Below are positions 1-6,009 of a stretch of 15,412 nucleotides of DNA, one piece after another. The position numbers were made by a program, and so were the translations under genes. This stretch comes from Alphaproteobacteria bacterium (GTDB lineage: Bacteria; Pseudomonadota; Alphaproteobacteria; Sphingomonadales; Sphingomonadaceae). Under the pieces are notes generated by a model. It was given only the letters and a program-made list of their open reading frames with translations. It ran no database searches and was not told the origin of the DNA. Location: contig JAHJWA010000218.1 in assembly GCA_018828205.1 (NCBI GenBank), positions 1 through 15,412 of the forward strand. The letters run 5' to 3'. Each line of letters begins with the position of its first letter. Positions within the stretch are counted from its first letter, which is position 1.

Positions 1-1419
1 GGTGGACAAGACCGACGCGGCCTGTTCGCCGCCCATCACGCTGATCCGCGCATTGGGCCAGGTGAAGAGGAAGCGCGGGCCATAGGCGCGGCCGCACATG
101 CCGTAATTGCCCGCGCCGAAGCTGCCCCCGATCACCACGGTGAGCTTGGGGACGCTCGCGGTGGCGACCGCAGTCACGAGCTTGGCGCCGTGCTTGGCGA
201 TCCCCTCGGCCTCGTATTTGCCCCCGACCATGAAGCCGCTGATGTTCTGCAGGAACAGCAGCGGGATGCGCCGCTGGCAGGCGAGCTCGATGAAATGCGC
301 GCCCTTGACCGCGCTTTCGCTGAACAGCACGCCGTTGTTGGCGAGGATCGCGACCGGCATCCCCCAGATATGCGCGAAGCCGCACACCAGCGTGCTGCCG
401 TAATGCGATTTGAACTCGTGGAACTCGCTGCCGTCGACCAGCCGCGCGATCACCTCGTGGACGTCATAGGGTGCGCGGACATCCTCGGGGACGAGCGCGT
501 AGAGATCCTCGGCATCGAAGAGCGGTTCGACGGGCTCGAGAATTCCCGGGTGAATCCCCGCGGAGGCGGGGATCTCGTGCAGCCCGCCTGAGGCCCCCGC
601 CTGCGCGGGGGCGCAGTGACTGACGATATCGCGCACGATCGTCAGCGCGTGCTCGTCGTTCTCGGCGAGGTGATCGACCACCCCCGATTTCCGCGCATGG
701 AGATCGCCGCCGCCCAGATCCTCGGCCGAGATCTCCTCGCCCGTCGCGGCCTTCACCAGCGGCGGTCCGGCAAGGAAGATCGTCCCCTGATTGCGGACGA
801 TCACGCTCTCGTCGGACATCGCAGGCACATAGGCGCCGCCCGCGGTGCAGCTGCCCATCACGCAGGCGATCTGCGGGATGCCCAGCGCGCTCATATTGGC
901 CTGGTTGAAGAAGATCCGTCCGAAATGGTCGCGGTCGGGGAAGACCTCGGCCTGGTGCGGCAGATTGGCGCCGCCGCTGTCGACCAGATAGATGCAGGGC
1001 AGCCGGTTCTCCTGCGCAATCTCCTGCGCGCGAAGGTGCTTCTTGACCGTCATCGGGTAATAGGTGCCGCCCTTCACCGTGGCATCGTTGCACACGATCA
1101 TGCACTGTCGCCCCGAGACCCGCCCGATGCCCGCAATCATCCCCGCACCGGGGATGTCGTCGCCCTCGTAGAGGCCGTGGGCGGCGAGCTGGCCGATCTC
1201 GAGGAAGGGCGAGCCCGGATCGAGCAGCCGCTCGACGCGTTCTCTCGGAAGAAGTTTGCCGCGCGAAACGTGGCGCTCGCGGCTTCCCTCCGACCCGCCG
1301 AGCGCCGCCTGCGCGACCTTGTCGCGCAATTGCCGGGCGAGCGCCTGGTTGTGATCGAACCGCGCCCTGGCATCGGGTGCGTCGCGGTCGAGGGTCGAAG
1401 TGAGCTGAGGTGCGGTCAT
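1..1419 (-). CDS. mccB: Methylcrotonyl-CoA carboxylase, beta (carboxyltransferase) subunit, C-terminus outside window
   Basis: This gene runs off the left edge; 473 codons are visible and the frame has no stop. The product transfers carboxyl from biotin to 3-methylcrotonyl-CoA, a step of leucine catabolism in the cytoplasm, together with a biotin-carrying alpha subunit not seen here. Seen: the N-terminal family signature GKLLPRERVERLLDPGSPF, an N-lobe oxyanion-type motif GSCTAGGAY (residues about 189-197), the stretch NQGTIFLAGPPLVKAATGEE, and a C-lobe motif GGSFGAGNYG (about 431-440) followed by WPNARISVMGGEQ. The lobes are joined at about residues 262-300, where a REPIN-like palindrome pair supplies roughly residues 268-291 in frame. 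The ATG at 1419 is chosen because MTAPQL followed by HNQALA fits the family N-terminus; no strong Shine-Dalgarno is visible. Upstream is a PhnA-like gene, with a 51-base gap, and isovaleryl-CoA dehydrogenase, supporting MccB over a propionyl-CoA carboxylase beta subunit. Confidence 0.93.
   Translation of the reverse strand, partial: MTAPQLTSTLDRDAPDARARFDHNQALARQLRDKVAQAALGGSEGSRERHVSRGKLLPRERVERLLDPGSPFLEIGQLAAHGLYEGDDIPGAGMIAGIGRVSGRQCMIVCNDATVKGGTYYPMTVKKHLRAQEIAQENRLPCIYLVDSGGANLPHQAEVFPDRDHFGRIFFNQANMSALGIPQIACVMGSCTAGGAYVPAMSDESVIVRNQGTIFLAGPPLVKAATGEEISAEDLGGGDLHARKSGVVDHLAENDEHALTIVRDIVSHCAPAQAGASGGLHEIPASAGIHPGILEPVEPLFDAEDLYALVPEDVRAPYDVHEVIARLVDGSEFHEFKSHYGSTLVCGFAHIWGMPVAILANNGVLFSESAVKGAHFIELACQRRIPLLFLQNISGFMVGGKYEAEGIAKHGAKLVTAVATASVPKLTVVIGGSFGAGNYGMCGRAYGPRFLFTWPNARISVMGGEQAASVLST
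552..614. repeat. REPIN-like pair of inverted GC hairpins inserted inside mccB
   Basis: Two perfect hairpins lie 19 bases apart. The first, at 554-573, has arms atccccgc and gcggggat around a ggag loop. The second, at 593-612, has arms gcccccgc and gcgggggc around a ctgc loop. Read on opposite strands the two units align (loops GGAG and GCAG, with CTC just after each stem), so they are inverted copies of one REP-like unit, the arrangement called a REPIN. It lies wholly in the mccB reading frame and is translated as roughly APAQAGASGGLHEIPASAGI. REP elements are normally intergenic, and similar palindromes are common between genes in Sphingomonadales. The hairpins are directly visible; assignment to a mobile REP family is inference. 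Confidence 0.75.
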
Positions 1420-1470
1420 GGCGAGCCGTCTAACGGCAATCCATCGCGCTGCAAAGTTGGATGGGGCCCG

Positions 1471-1776
1471 CTAGCGCTTCTTCACGAATTCGGCGCGCAG
1501 GACGAGGCCCTTGATGCCCGGATATTTGCAGTCGATTTCCTGATCGTCGCCCGTCAGGCGGATCGATTTGATCACGGTTCCCTGCTTGAGCGTCTGGCCC
1601 GCGCCCTTGACCTGAAGGTCCTTGATCAGCGTCACCTGATCGCCGTCGGACAGCCGATTGCCCACCGCATCGCGCACCTCGACCGCGGGGTCGGCGCCCG
1701 GGCTTTGCGCGATCTGCGAAGCGGGCAGCCATTCGCCGCTCGCCTCGTCGTAGACGTAGTCCTCGTCCCCGCTCAC
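1471..1776 (-). CDS. PhnA/YjdM-type C-terminal domain protein lacking the zinc ribbon
   Basis: The 101-residue product matches the C-terminal domain of the PhnA (YjdM) family: EVRDAVGNRLSDGDQVTLIK, then KVKGAGQTLKQGT, then SIRLTGDDQEIDCKY and a final EFVKKR. The family was named for alkylphosphonate-uptake loci, but a biochemical role is not established. E. coli PhnA begins with a four-cysteine zinc ribbon; here the corresponding 25 or so residues (DEDYVYDEASGEWLPA) have no cysteine, and the only cysteine is in IDCKY. The start is a GTG at 1776, four bases after the stop of the upstream dehydrogenase, with a GGTGAGG stretch as a possible ribosome site. The spacing implies cotranscription with the leucine genes. 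Family assignment is confident; function is unknown. Confidence 0.85.
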   Translation of the reverse strand: MSGDEDYVYDEASGEWLPASQIAQSPGADPAVEVRDAVGNRLSDGDQVTLIKDLQVKGAGQTLKQGTVIKSIRLTGDDQEIDCKYPGIKGLVLRAEFVKKR

Positions 1777-1780
1777 GGCC

Positions 1781-2947
1781 TCACCCCGCCGCGCCGATCA
1801 GCTCGCGGCCGATCAGCATCCGGCGGATCTCGTTGGTGCCCGCGCCGATGTCGAGCAGCTTGGCGTCGCGCATGTAGCGTTCCACCGGCCAGTCGAGCGT
1901 GTAGCCCGCGCCGCCGAGCGCCTGGACGCTCTCGCCCGCGACGCGGAAGGCGTTCTCGCTGGCGAGCAGGATGCAGCCCGCGGCGTCGAAGCGGGTGGTG
2001 TGGCCGCTGTCGCAGCTTTTCGCCACCGCATAGGTGTAGGCGCGCGCCGACTGCAGCGCGACATACATGTCCGCGACCTTGGCCTGCATCAGCTGGAAGC
2101 TGCCGATCGGTTTGCCGAATTGCTGGCGCTCGCGCAGATAGGGGATGACGGTGTCGAGGCAGGCCTGCATGATCCCGAGCTGCAGCCCGGCGAGCACCAC
2201 GCGCTCGTAGTCGAGCCCGCTCATCAGCACGCCGACCCCGCCGCCGACCGCGCCCATCACGTTCTCCTCGGGCACCTCGCAATCGTCGAACACCAGCTCG
2301 GCGGTGGGCGAGCCGCGCATGCCGACCTTCTCGATCTTCTGGCCGATCGAGAAGCCTTGCATGTCCTTCTCGATCAGGAAGGCGGTGATCCCGCGCGATC
2401 CCGCCTCGGTATCGGTCTTGGCATAGACCACCAGCGTGTCGGCATAGGGCGCGTTGGTGATCCAGAACTTGGTGCCGTTGAGGACATAGCCCCCCTGGAC
2501 CTGCTCGGCCTTGAGCTTCATCGAGACGACATCCGAGCCCGCACCCGCCTCGCTCATCGCCAGGCTGCCGACATGTTCGCCCGAGACCAGCTTGGGCAAA
2601 TATTTGGCCTTCTGCTCGTCATTGCCCCAGCGCGCGATCTGGTTGATGCACAGGTTCGAATGCGCGCCGTAGCTCAGCCCGACCGAGGCGCTGGCGCGGC
2701 TGACCTCCTCGACCGCGATCACATGCTCGAGATAGCCAAGCCCGAGCCCGCCATCCTCTTCGGCCACGGTGATCCCGTGCAGCCCCAGCTCGCCCATCGG
2801 CTGCCACAGCTCGCGCGGGAACCAGTCCTCGCGATCGACCTTCTGCGCCAGCGGGGCGATCTGTTCGTCGGCGAAGCGCGCGACGGTCTCGCGGATCATC
2901 TCGCCGCTCTCGCCGAGCTGGAAGTCGAAATCGGGGGTCGCGCGCAT
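1781..2947 (-). CDS. ivd: Isovaleryl-CoA dehydrogenase
   Basis: The 388-residue FAD flavoenzyme oxidises isovaleryl-CoA to 3-methylcrotonyl-CoA, passing electrons to electron-transfer flavoprotein in the cytoplasm. Seen in order: N-terminal helical domain, the isovaleryl-type stretch VGLSYGAHSNLCINQI, the FAD/substrate motif AMSEAGAGSDV, FWITNAPYADTLVVYAKT, the helix GLDYERVVLAGLQLGIMQA with Glu248 at the position of the catalytic glutamate of isovaleryl-CoA dehydrogenases, and the C-terminal GAGTNEIRRMLIGREL. The open frame extends upstream to 3037, but the ATG at 2947 is preferred: it has AGGAG five bases upstream and gives the usual N-terminus. The downstream PhnA-like gene and mccB fit an operon of the liu/ivd type. 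LiuA is an alternative name for the same function. Confidence 0.93.
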   Translation of the reverse strand: MRATPDFDFQLGESGEMIRETVARFADEQIAPLAQKVDREDWFPRELWQPMGELGLHGITVAEEDGGLGLGYLEHVIAVEEVSRASASVGLSYGAHSNLCINQIARWGNDEQKAKYLPKLVSGEHVGSLAMSEAGAGSDVVSMKLKAEQVQGGYVLNGTKFWITNAPYADTLVVYAKTDTEAGSRGITAFLIEKDMQGFSIGQKIEKVGMRGSPTAELVFDDCEVPEENVMGAVGGGVGVLMSGLDYERVVLAGLQLGIMQACLDTVIPYLRERQQFGKPIGSFQLMQAKVADMYVALQSARAYTYAVAKSCDSGHTTRFDAAGCILLASENAFRVAGESVQALGGAGYTLDWPVERYMRDAKLLDIGAGTNEIRRMLIGRELIGAAG

Positions 2948-2952
2948 ATCTG

Positions 2953-2957
2953 CTCCT
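2953..2957 (-). promoter_or_regulatory. Ribosome binding site of ivd
   Basis: On the minus strand AGGAG stands five bases before the ATG at 2947. It decides the start against longer upstream options in the same open frame. Confidence 0.8.
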
Positions 2958-2972
2958 GTTGCGGGTCTTTTC

Positions 2973-2991
2973 GGGCGGCTTCGCGCCGCCC
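2973..2991. repeat. Hairpin in the ivd upstream leader
   Basis: Perfect 7-bp arms gggcggc and gccgccc enclose a five-base loop ttcgc. On the minus strand it lies about 25 bases before the ivd ATG and is followed by GAAAAGA, so it would sit in the 5' leader of the ivd message if transcription starts upstream of it. It has no T-tract in either direction, so it is not a good terminator. Confidence 0.5.
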
Positions 2992-3099
2992 TGTCGCCTG
3001 TCGGGGGCGCGATAGCGGGGTTGCGGGCGACGGGCAAACGGCAAGCCGCGGTGCCTCGGGAGGCGATTCGAAATCCTTGCCTTATCGGGGGCTTGCGCT

Positions 3100-4635
3100 A
3101 TGGCGCTGCGGCCCATGAAGCTGGCACGATTTCCCCTCTGGCCCAGTCGCACACCCGCCGATCCCGCGCGATCGGAAGAGCACGACCGTGCGCGGGTGAT
3201 CGCCGCGCATGGCGTGGACGCGGTCGAGGACGATCCCGAGCTGACGCGGATCGTCGAATTCGCCGCGCAATTGTGCGAAGTCCCCGTGTCGTTGGTCACC
3301 GTCGTCGAGGAGCAGCGCCAGCGCTTCCTCGCGCGCACCGGGGTCGATGTCCGCGAAACCCCGCGCCCGACCAGCTTCTGCGCGCATGCGATGATCGAGC
3401 GCGCGCCGCTGGTGGTCCCCGACGCCACGCAGGATCCCCGCTTCGCCGACAACCCGCTGGTCACCGGCGACAAGGGTATCCGCTTCTATGCCGGTGCGCC
3501 GCTGATCTCGAGCGAGGGCACCCCGCTGGGCGCGCTGTGCGTGATCGATTTCGAACCGCGTCCCGACGGGCTGACCGAGTTCCAGAAGGAAGGGCTCAGC
3601 GTGCTCGCCGATGCGGTGATGCGGCGGCTGACCTTCGAGCGCCAGGCGCGCGCCGCCGATGCCCATCTCAGCCGCAGCGAACAGCGCGTGCGCCAGCTCG
3701 CCGAACATCTCCCGGTCTATGCCTGGGCGGCCGATGCCGCGGGCGATATCGACTACGCCAACCAGCCGTTTCTCGAATTCTGCGGCACCACCGACGTCGC
3801 CGCGATCGATTTCGCCAGGCTGGTCCATCCCGACAATCTCGAGGAAGTGCGCGAGGCGCGGCGGATTTCGCGCGAGACCGCGTCGCGCTGGGAAGCCCGC
3901 GCGCAGGTCATGCGCCACGACGGGATCTATCGCTGGATGATCCTGCGCGCCTGGCCGGTGACGATCGGCGACGAGCCGCCCGAAGCCTGGTTCGGCGCCG
4001 CGGTCGATATCGACGATCTCCACCGCCTGTCCGATTCGCGCGACCTGCTCGCGCGCGAGCTGTCGCACCGGATCAAGAACATCTTCGCGGTGGTTTCCGG
4101 GCTGGTCGCGGTGCGCTCGCGCGCCTGGCCCGAAGCCAAGGAATTCGCCGACGAACTGCAGTCGACCATCCGCGCGCTGGGCCGCGCGCATGATTACGTC
4201 CGTCCCTTCGAGGGCCGCAAGGGTTCCAGCCTGCACGGGCTGCTCGAGGATCTGCTCGAGCCCTATCGCGACGCGCAGGGCGGCAAGGTCTCGGTGCTGG
4301 GCGACGATTGCACGATCGGCGAGAAGGCGGCGACCCCGCTGGCGCTGATCTTTCACGAGCTGGCGACCAATTCGGCCAAATACGGCGCGCTGGGCCGCGC
4401 CGCGGGGACCGTCTCGATCCATGTTTCCGGCTGCGGCGAGACCATCGTCGCCGACTGGTTCGAAAAGGGGCTGAGCCCGGGCGATCGCGACACCGCGGGC
4501 GAGGGCTTCGGTTCGCGGCTGCTGCGGATGGCGGTCGAGGGCCAGCTCGGCGGCAAGTTCGAACGCCGCTTCGAGGACGATGCGCTGCATGTCACGCTGA
4601 CGCTGTCGCGCGCTTCGGTCGAAGCAAACGACTGA
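3100..4635 (+). CDS. GAF-PAS sensor histidine kinase of the HWE/HisKA_2 type
   Basis: The 511-residue protein has no obvious membrane segment and should be a cytoplasmic sensor kinase. A GAF domain covers about residues 45-178 (TSFCAHAMIE, VVPDATQDPRFADNPLVTG, IRFYAGAPLI, LGALCVIDF). A PAS domain of the PAS_3 kind covers about 195-315 (EHLPVYAWAADAAGDIDYAN ... WMILRAWPV). The H-box ELSHRIKNIFAVV has the phospho-acceptor His323. The ATPase N-box FHELATNSAKYGAL has His419 and Asn424, and W453-F-E455 fits the W-x-E that, with the N-box histidine, names the HWE family. No receiver domain is attached and no response regulator is next door, so it is an orphan kinase. Such kinases often feed the alphaproteobacterial PhyR general stress pathway; that link is inference. 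The signal sensed is unknown. A second ATG at 3115 is a possible start. Confidence 0.9.
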   Translation: MALRPMKLARFPLWPSRTPADPARSEEHDRARVIAAHGVDAVEDDPELTRIVEFAAQLCEVPVSLVTVVEEQRQRFLARTGVDVRETPRPTSFCAHAMIERAPLVVPDATQDPRFADNPLVTGDKGIRFYAGAPLISSEGTPLGALCVIDFEPRPDGLTEFQKEGLSVLADAVMRRLTFERQARAADAHLSRSEQRVRQLAEHLPVYAWAADAAGDIDYANQPFLEFCGTTDVAAIDFARLVHPDNLEEVREARRISRETASRWEARAQVMRHDGIYRWMILRAWPVTIGDEPPEAWFGAAVDIDDLHRLSDSRDLLARELSHRIKNIFAVVSGLVAVRSRAWPEAKEFADELQSTIRALGRAHDYVRPFEGRKGSSLHGLLEDLLEPYRDAQGGKVSVLGDDCTIGEKAATPLALIFHELATNSAKYGALGRAAGTVSIHVSGCGETIVADWFEKGLSPGDRDTAGEGFGSRLLRMAVEGQLGGKFERRFEDDALHVTLTLSRASVEAND

Positions 4636-4642
4636 CCCAGGC

Positions 4643-4668
4643 CGCGACCCTCGGCGGGGGTCGCGTTT
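4643..4668 (+). terminator. Probable intrinsic terminator after the histidine kinase
   Basis: Eight bases after the kinase stop, arms cgcgaccc (4643-4650) and gggtcgcg (4658-4665) form a perfect 8-bp stem with a seven-base loop, followed by only a short TTT. Placement is right for the end of the kinase transcript; the short T-run makes its strength uncertain. Confidence 0.5.
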
Positions 4669-4699
4669 CCCTGGCGGGTTTCCTATGCAGGCCCTGCCC

Positions 4700-4705
4700 A
4701 AGGAG
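4700..4705 (+). promoter_or_regulatory. Ribosome binding site of the lipoprotein gene
   Basis: AAGGAG lies six bases before the ATG at 4712 and downstream of the competing in-frame ATG at 4685. It therefore selects 4712, which also gives a proper signal peptide. Confidence 0.8.
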
Positions 4706-4711
4706 AAGCCC

Positions 4712-5239
4712 ATGAGATCCGTCATCGTCATCCTAACCGGTTGCGCCCTTCTGGGCGCCTGCAGCGACGGATCGGACCAGGGCGCGGCGCTCGAAACGCC
4801 GCAACAGAGCGTGGCCAAGGGTAGCGGCGCCGAAGCCGTCCCCACCCCCGCACCGCCGCCGCTGCCCAATGAATTTTCGCGCACCGCCTGGCGCACGCGC
4901 GACGAGAGCGGCGCGCTCTACACCACCTTCCTCGATCCCGCGGGACGCTATCGCGACATCCGCAACGGCGACCCGTGGCAGCAGGGCGCGTGGGAATACG
5001 ACGCCGAAGACCGGATCTGCTTCACCCCCGATGCCGAGGATTCGCTGGCCCAGTGCTGGCGGCCCGAGCGGATGGACGAGGGGGGGCATATGATCGTCAC
5101 CAGCGGCAGCGGGCGCCGGGTCCAGCTCGAGAGCGTCGAATACCGCCGCCCCGAAGCGCCGGTCGAAGACGAACTCGACGGCGAGGACGGCGAAGCGGGG
5201 GCCGACGCGGGGGCCGACACGGGGGCCGAACCCTCGTGA
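4712..5239 (+). CDS. Uncharacterised lipoprotein with acidic repeat tail
   Basis: The 175-residue product starts with a short type II signal peptide: basic MRS, a hydrophobic run VIVILTGCALLGA, and lipobox LGAC with Cys17 as the lipidation site. A proline/alanine linker follows (about 40-53). Then comes a compact domain (about 55-150) with WRTRDESGALYTTFLDPAGR, a WEYDAEDRICFTPDA stretch and AQCWRPER; its two cysteines could form a disulfide in the periplasm. The tail (about 151-175) is very acidic and ends in a short GAD repeat. I recognise no named family. It overlaps the following ABC ATPase by GTGA, so it may be an accessory factor of that importer or simply co-transcribed with it. It is presumably a substrate of Lgt, whose gene lies at 9103-9966. 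Confidence 0.85.
   Translation: MRSVIVILTGCALLGACSDGSDQGAALETPQQSVAKGSGAEAVPTPAPPPLPNEFSRTAWRTRDESGALYTTFLDPAGRYRDIRNGDPWQQGAWEYDAEDRICFTPDAEDSLAQCWRPERMDEGGHMIVTSGSGRRVQLESVEYRRPEAPVEDELDGEDGEAGADAGADTGAEPS
5196..5231 (+). repeat. Three tandem 12-bp units in the lipoprotein tail
   Basis: Three copies of cgggggccga plus two variable bases lie end to end at 5196-5207, 5208-5219 and 5220-5231, encoding the GAD/GAD/GAE series. Unit length is a multiple of three, so copy-number change by slippage would keep the frame. The array ends five bases before the start codon of the next gene and its G-run may also act as that gene's ribosome site. Confidence 0.7.
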
Positions 5240-6009
5240 CCCCGGCCCCGGCGCTCGAATTCGACCGTGTGGGGCGGCGCTACGGCGCGATCCGCGCGGT
5301 CGACGGGGTGTCGCTGAGCATCGCGCCGGGCGAATTCGTCGCGCTGGTGGGCGCCTCGGGCTCGGGCAAGTCGACGCTGCTCAAGACGGTCAACCGGCTG
5401 GTGGTCCCCGATGCCGGGCGGGTGCTGTACGAGGGCGAGGACACCGCCTCGCTCCCGCTCGCCGCATTGCGCCGAAAGCTCGGCTATGTGTTCCAGGGGA
5501 TCGGGCTGTTTCCGCATCTGACCGTGGGCGAGAACATCGCCATCGGTCCGCGGCTGGCCGGCGAGCGGCTGGGCCGGGAACGGATCGCGCAATTGCTCGA
5601 ACGGGTCGAACTCGAACCCGGCATGGCCGCGCGCCTGCCCGAAGCGCTGTCGGGCGGGCAGCGCCAGCGCGTCGGCGTGGCGCGCGCGCTGGCGGGCGAG
5701 CCGCATCTGCTGCTGATGGACGAACCCTTCGGCGCGCTCGACCCGGTGACCCGCGCCGCGCTGGGCAACACGGTGCGCGAACTGCACGAACGGCTCGCGC
5801 TGACCACGGTGATGGTGACGCACGACATGGCCGAGGCGCTGCTGCTCGCCAGCCGGGTGCTGGTGATGGATGGCGGAAAGATCGTCGCCGACGAGGCGCC
5901 GCATGCGCTGCTCGCCGGGCGCGGCGGCGCGGTGGCGCAGGAACTGGTCGCGGTGCCGCGCGACCAGGCCGGGCGGCTGGCGCAGATGACCCGCGAGGGC
6001 GCGGCATGA
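5236..6009 (+). CDS. ABC transporter ATPase, quaternary-amine/osmoprotectant (OpuBA/EgtV-like) type
   Basis: The 257-residue ATPase energises import through the fused permease encoded next. Seen: Walker A GASGSGKST (39-47), Q-loop YVFQGIGLFPHLTVGENI, signature LSGGQRQRVGVARAL, Walker B LLLMDEPFGALDP and the switch histidine in VMVTHD. FPHLTV and the overall layout are typical of the glycine-betaine/choline (OpuA/ProV-type) ATPases. The C-terminal CBS pair used for ionic-strength sensing in OpuAA and many relatives is absent: the protein stops soon after the core. The start is taken as the GTG at 5236, which overlaps the lipoprotein stop (GTGA) and is followed by a normal N-terminus ALEFDRVGRRYG. 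The stop overlaps the next start as ATGA, implying translational coupling. Substrate is not determined. Confidence 0.9.
   Translation: MTPAPALEFDRVGRRYGAIRAVDGVSLSIAPGEFVALVGASGSGKSTLLKTVNRLVVPDAGRVLYEGEDTASLPLAALRRKLGYVFQGIGLFPHLTVGENIAIGPRLAGERLGRERIAQLLERVELEPGMAARLPEALSGGQRQRVGVARALAGEPHLLLMDEPFGALDPVTRAALGNTVRELHERLALTTVMVTHDMAEALLLASRVLVMDGGKIVADEAPHALLAGRGGAVAQELVAVPRDQAGRLAQMTREGAA

Larger units (their letters stand above)
2948..3099. other. Divergent intergenic region between ivd and the histidine kinase
   Basis: This 152-base spacer must hold promoters for both directions. It contains a 7-bp hairpin at 2973-2991. On the minus strand TTTGCC (3033-3038) and TATCGC (3009-3014), 18 bases apart, are a weak possible -35/-10 pair for ivd. 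No convincing promoter is visible for the kinase, and I do not see the GGAAC...CGTT pattern of EcfG general-stress promoters. A GGGGG run precedes the kinase ATG. Confidence 0.4.

Noticed and set aside
464..1105. Possible frameshift in mccB, since other frames are open for long stretches at the REPIN-like element
   Set aside because: Codon-by-codon reading of the main frame from 1419 to 1 shows no stop, and family motifs continue in the same frame on both sides of the insert.
616..2148. 510-codon open frame on the plus strand across mccB, the PhnA gene and ivd
   Set aside because: It spans three well-recognised minus-strand genes and their gaps and has no recognisable domain.
2948..3037. Thirty extra N-terminal codons for isovaleryl-CoA dehydrogenase
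   Set aside because: The extension is Arg/Pro-rich, contains the hairpin, and is not part of the family; AGGAG points to 2947.
4685..4711. Upstream ATG at 4685 as the lipoprotein start
   Set aside because: It would add nine polar residues before the signal peptide and has no ribosome site, while AAGGAG sits correctly before 4712.
3082..4896. 604-codon open frame on the minus strand opposite the histidine kinase and lipoprotein
   Set aside because: It lies antisense to two genes with clear domains and signal peptide, spans the gap between them, and its protein is a low-complexity Arg/Gly/Asp/His-rich string. This is the expected shadow of GC-rich codons.
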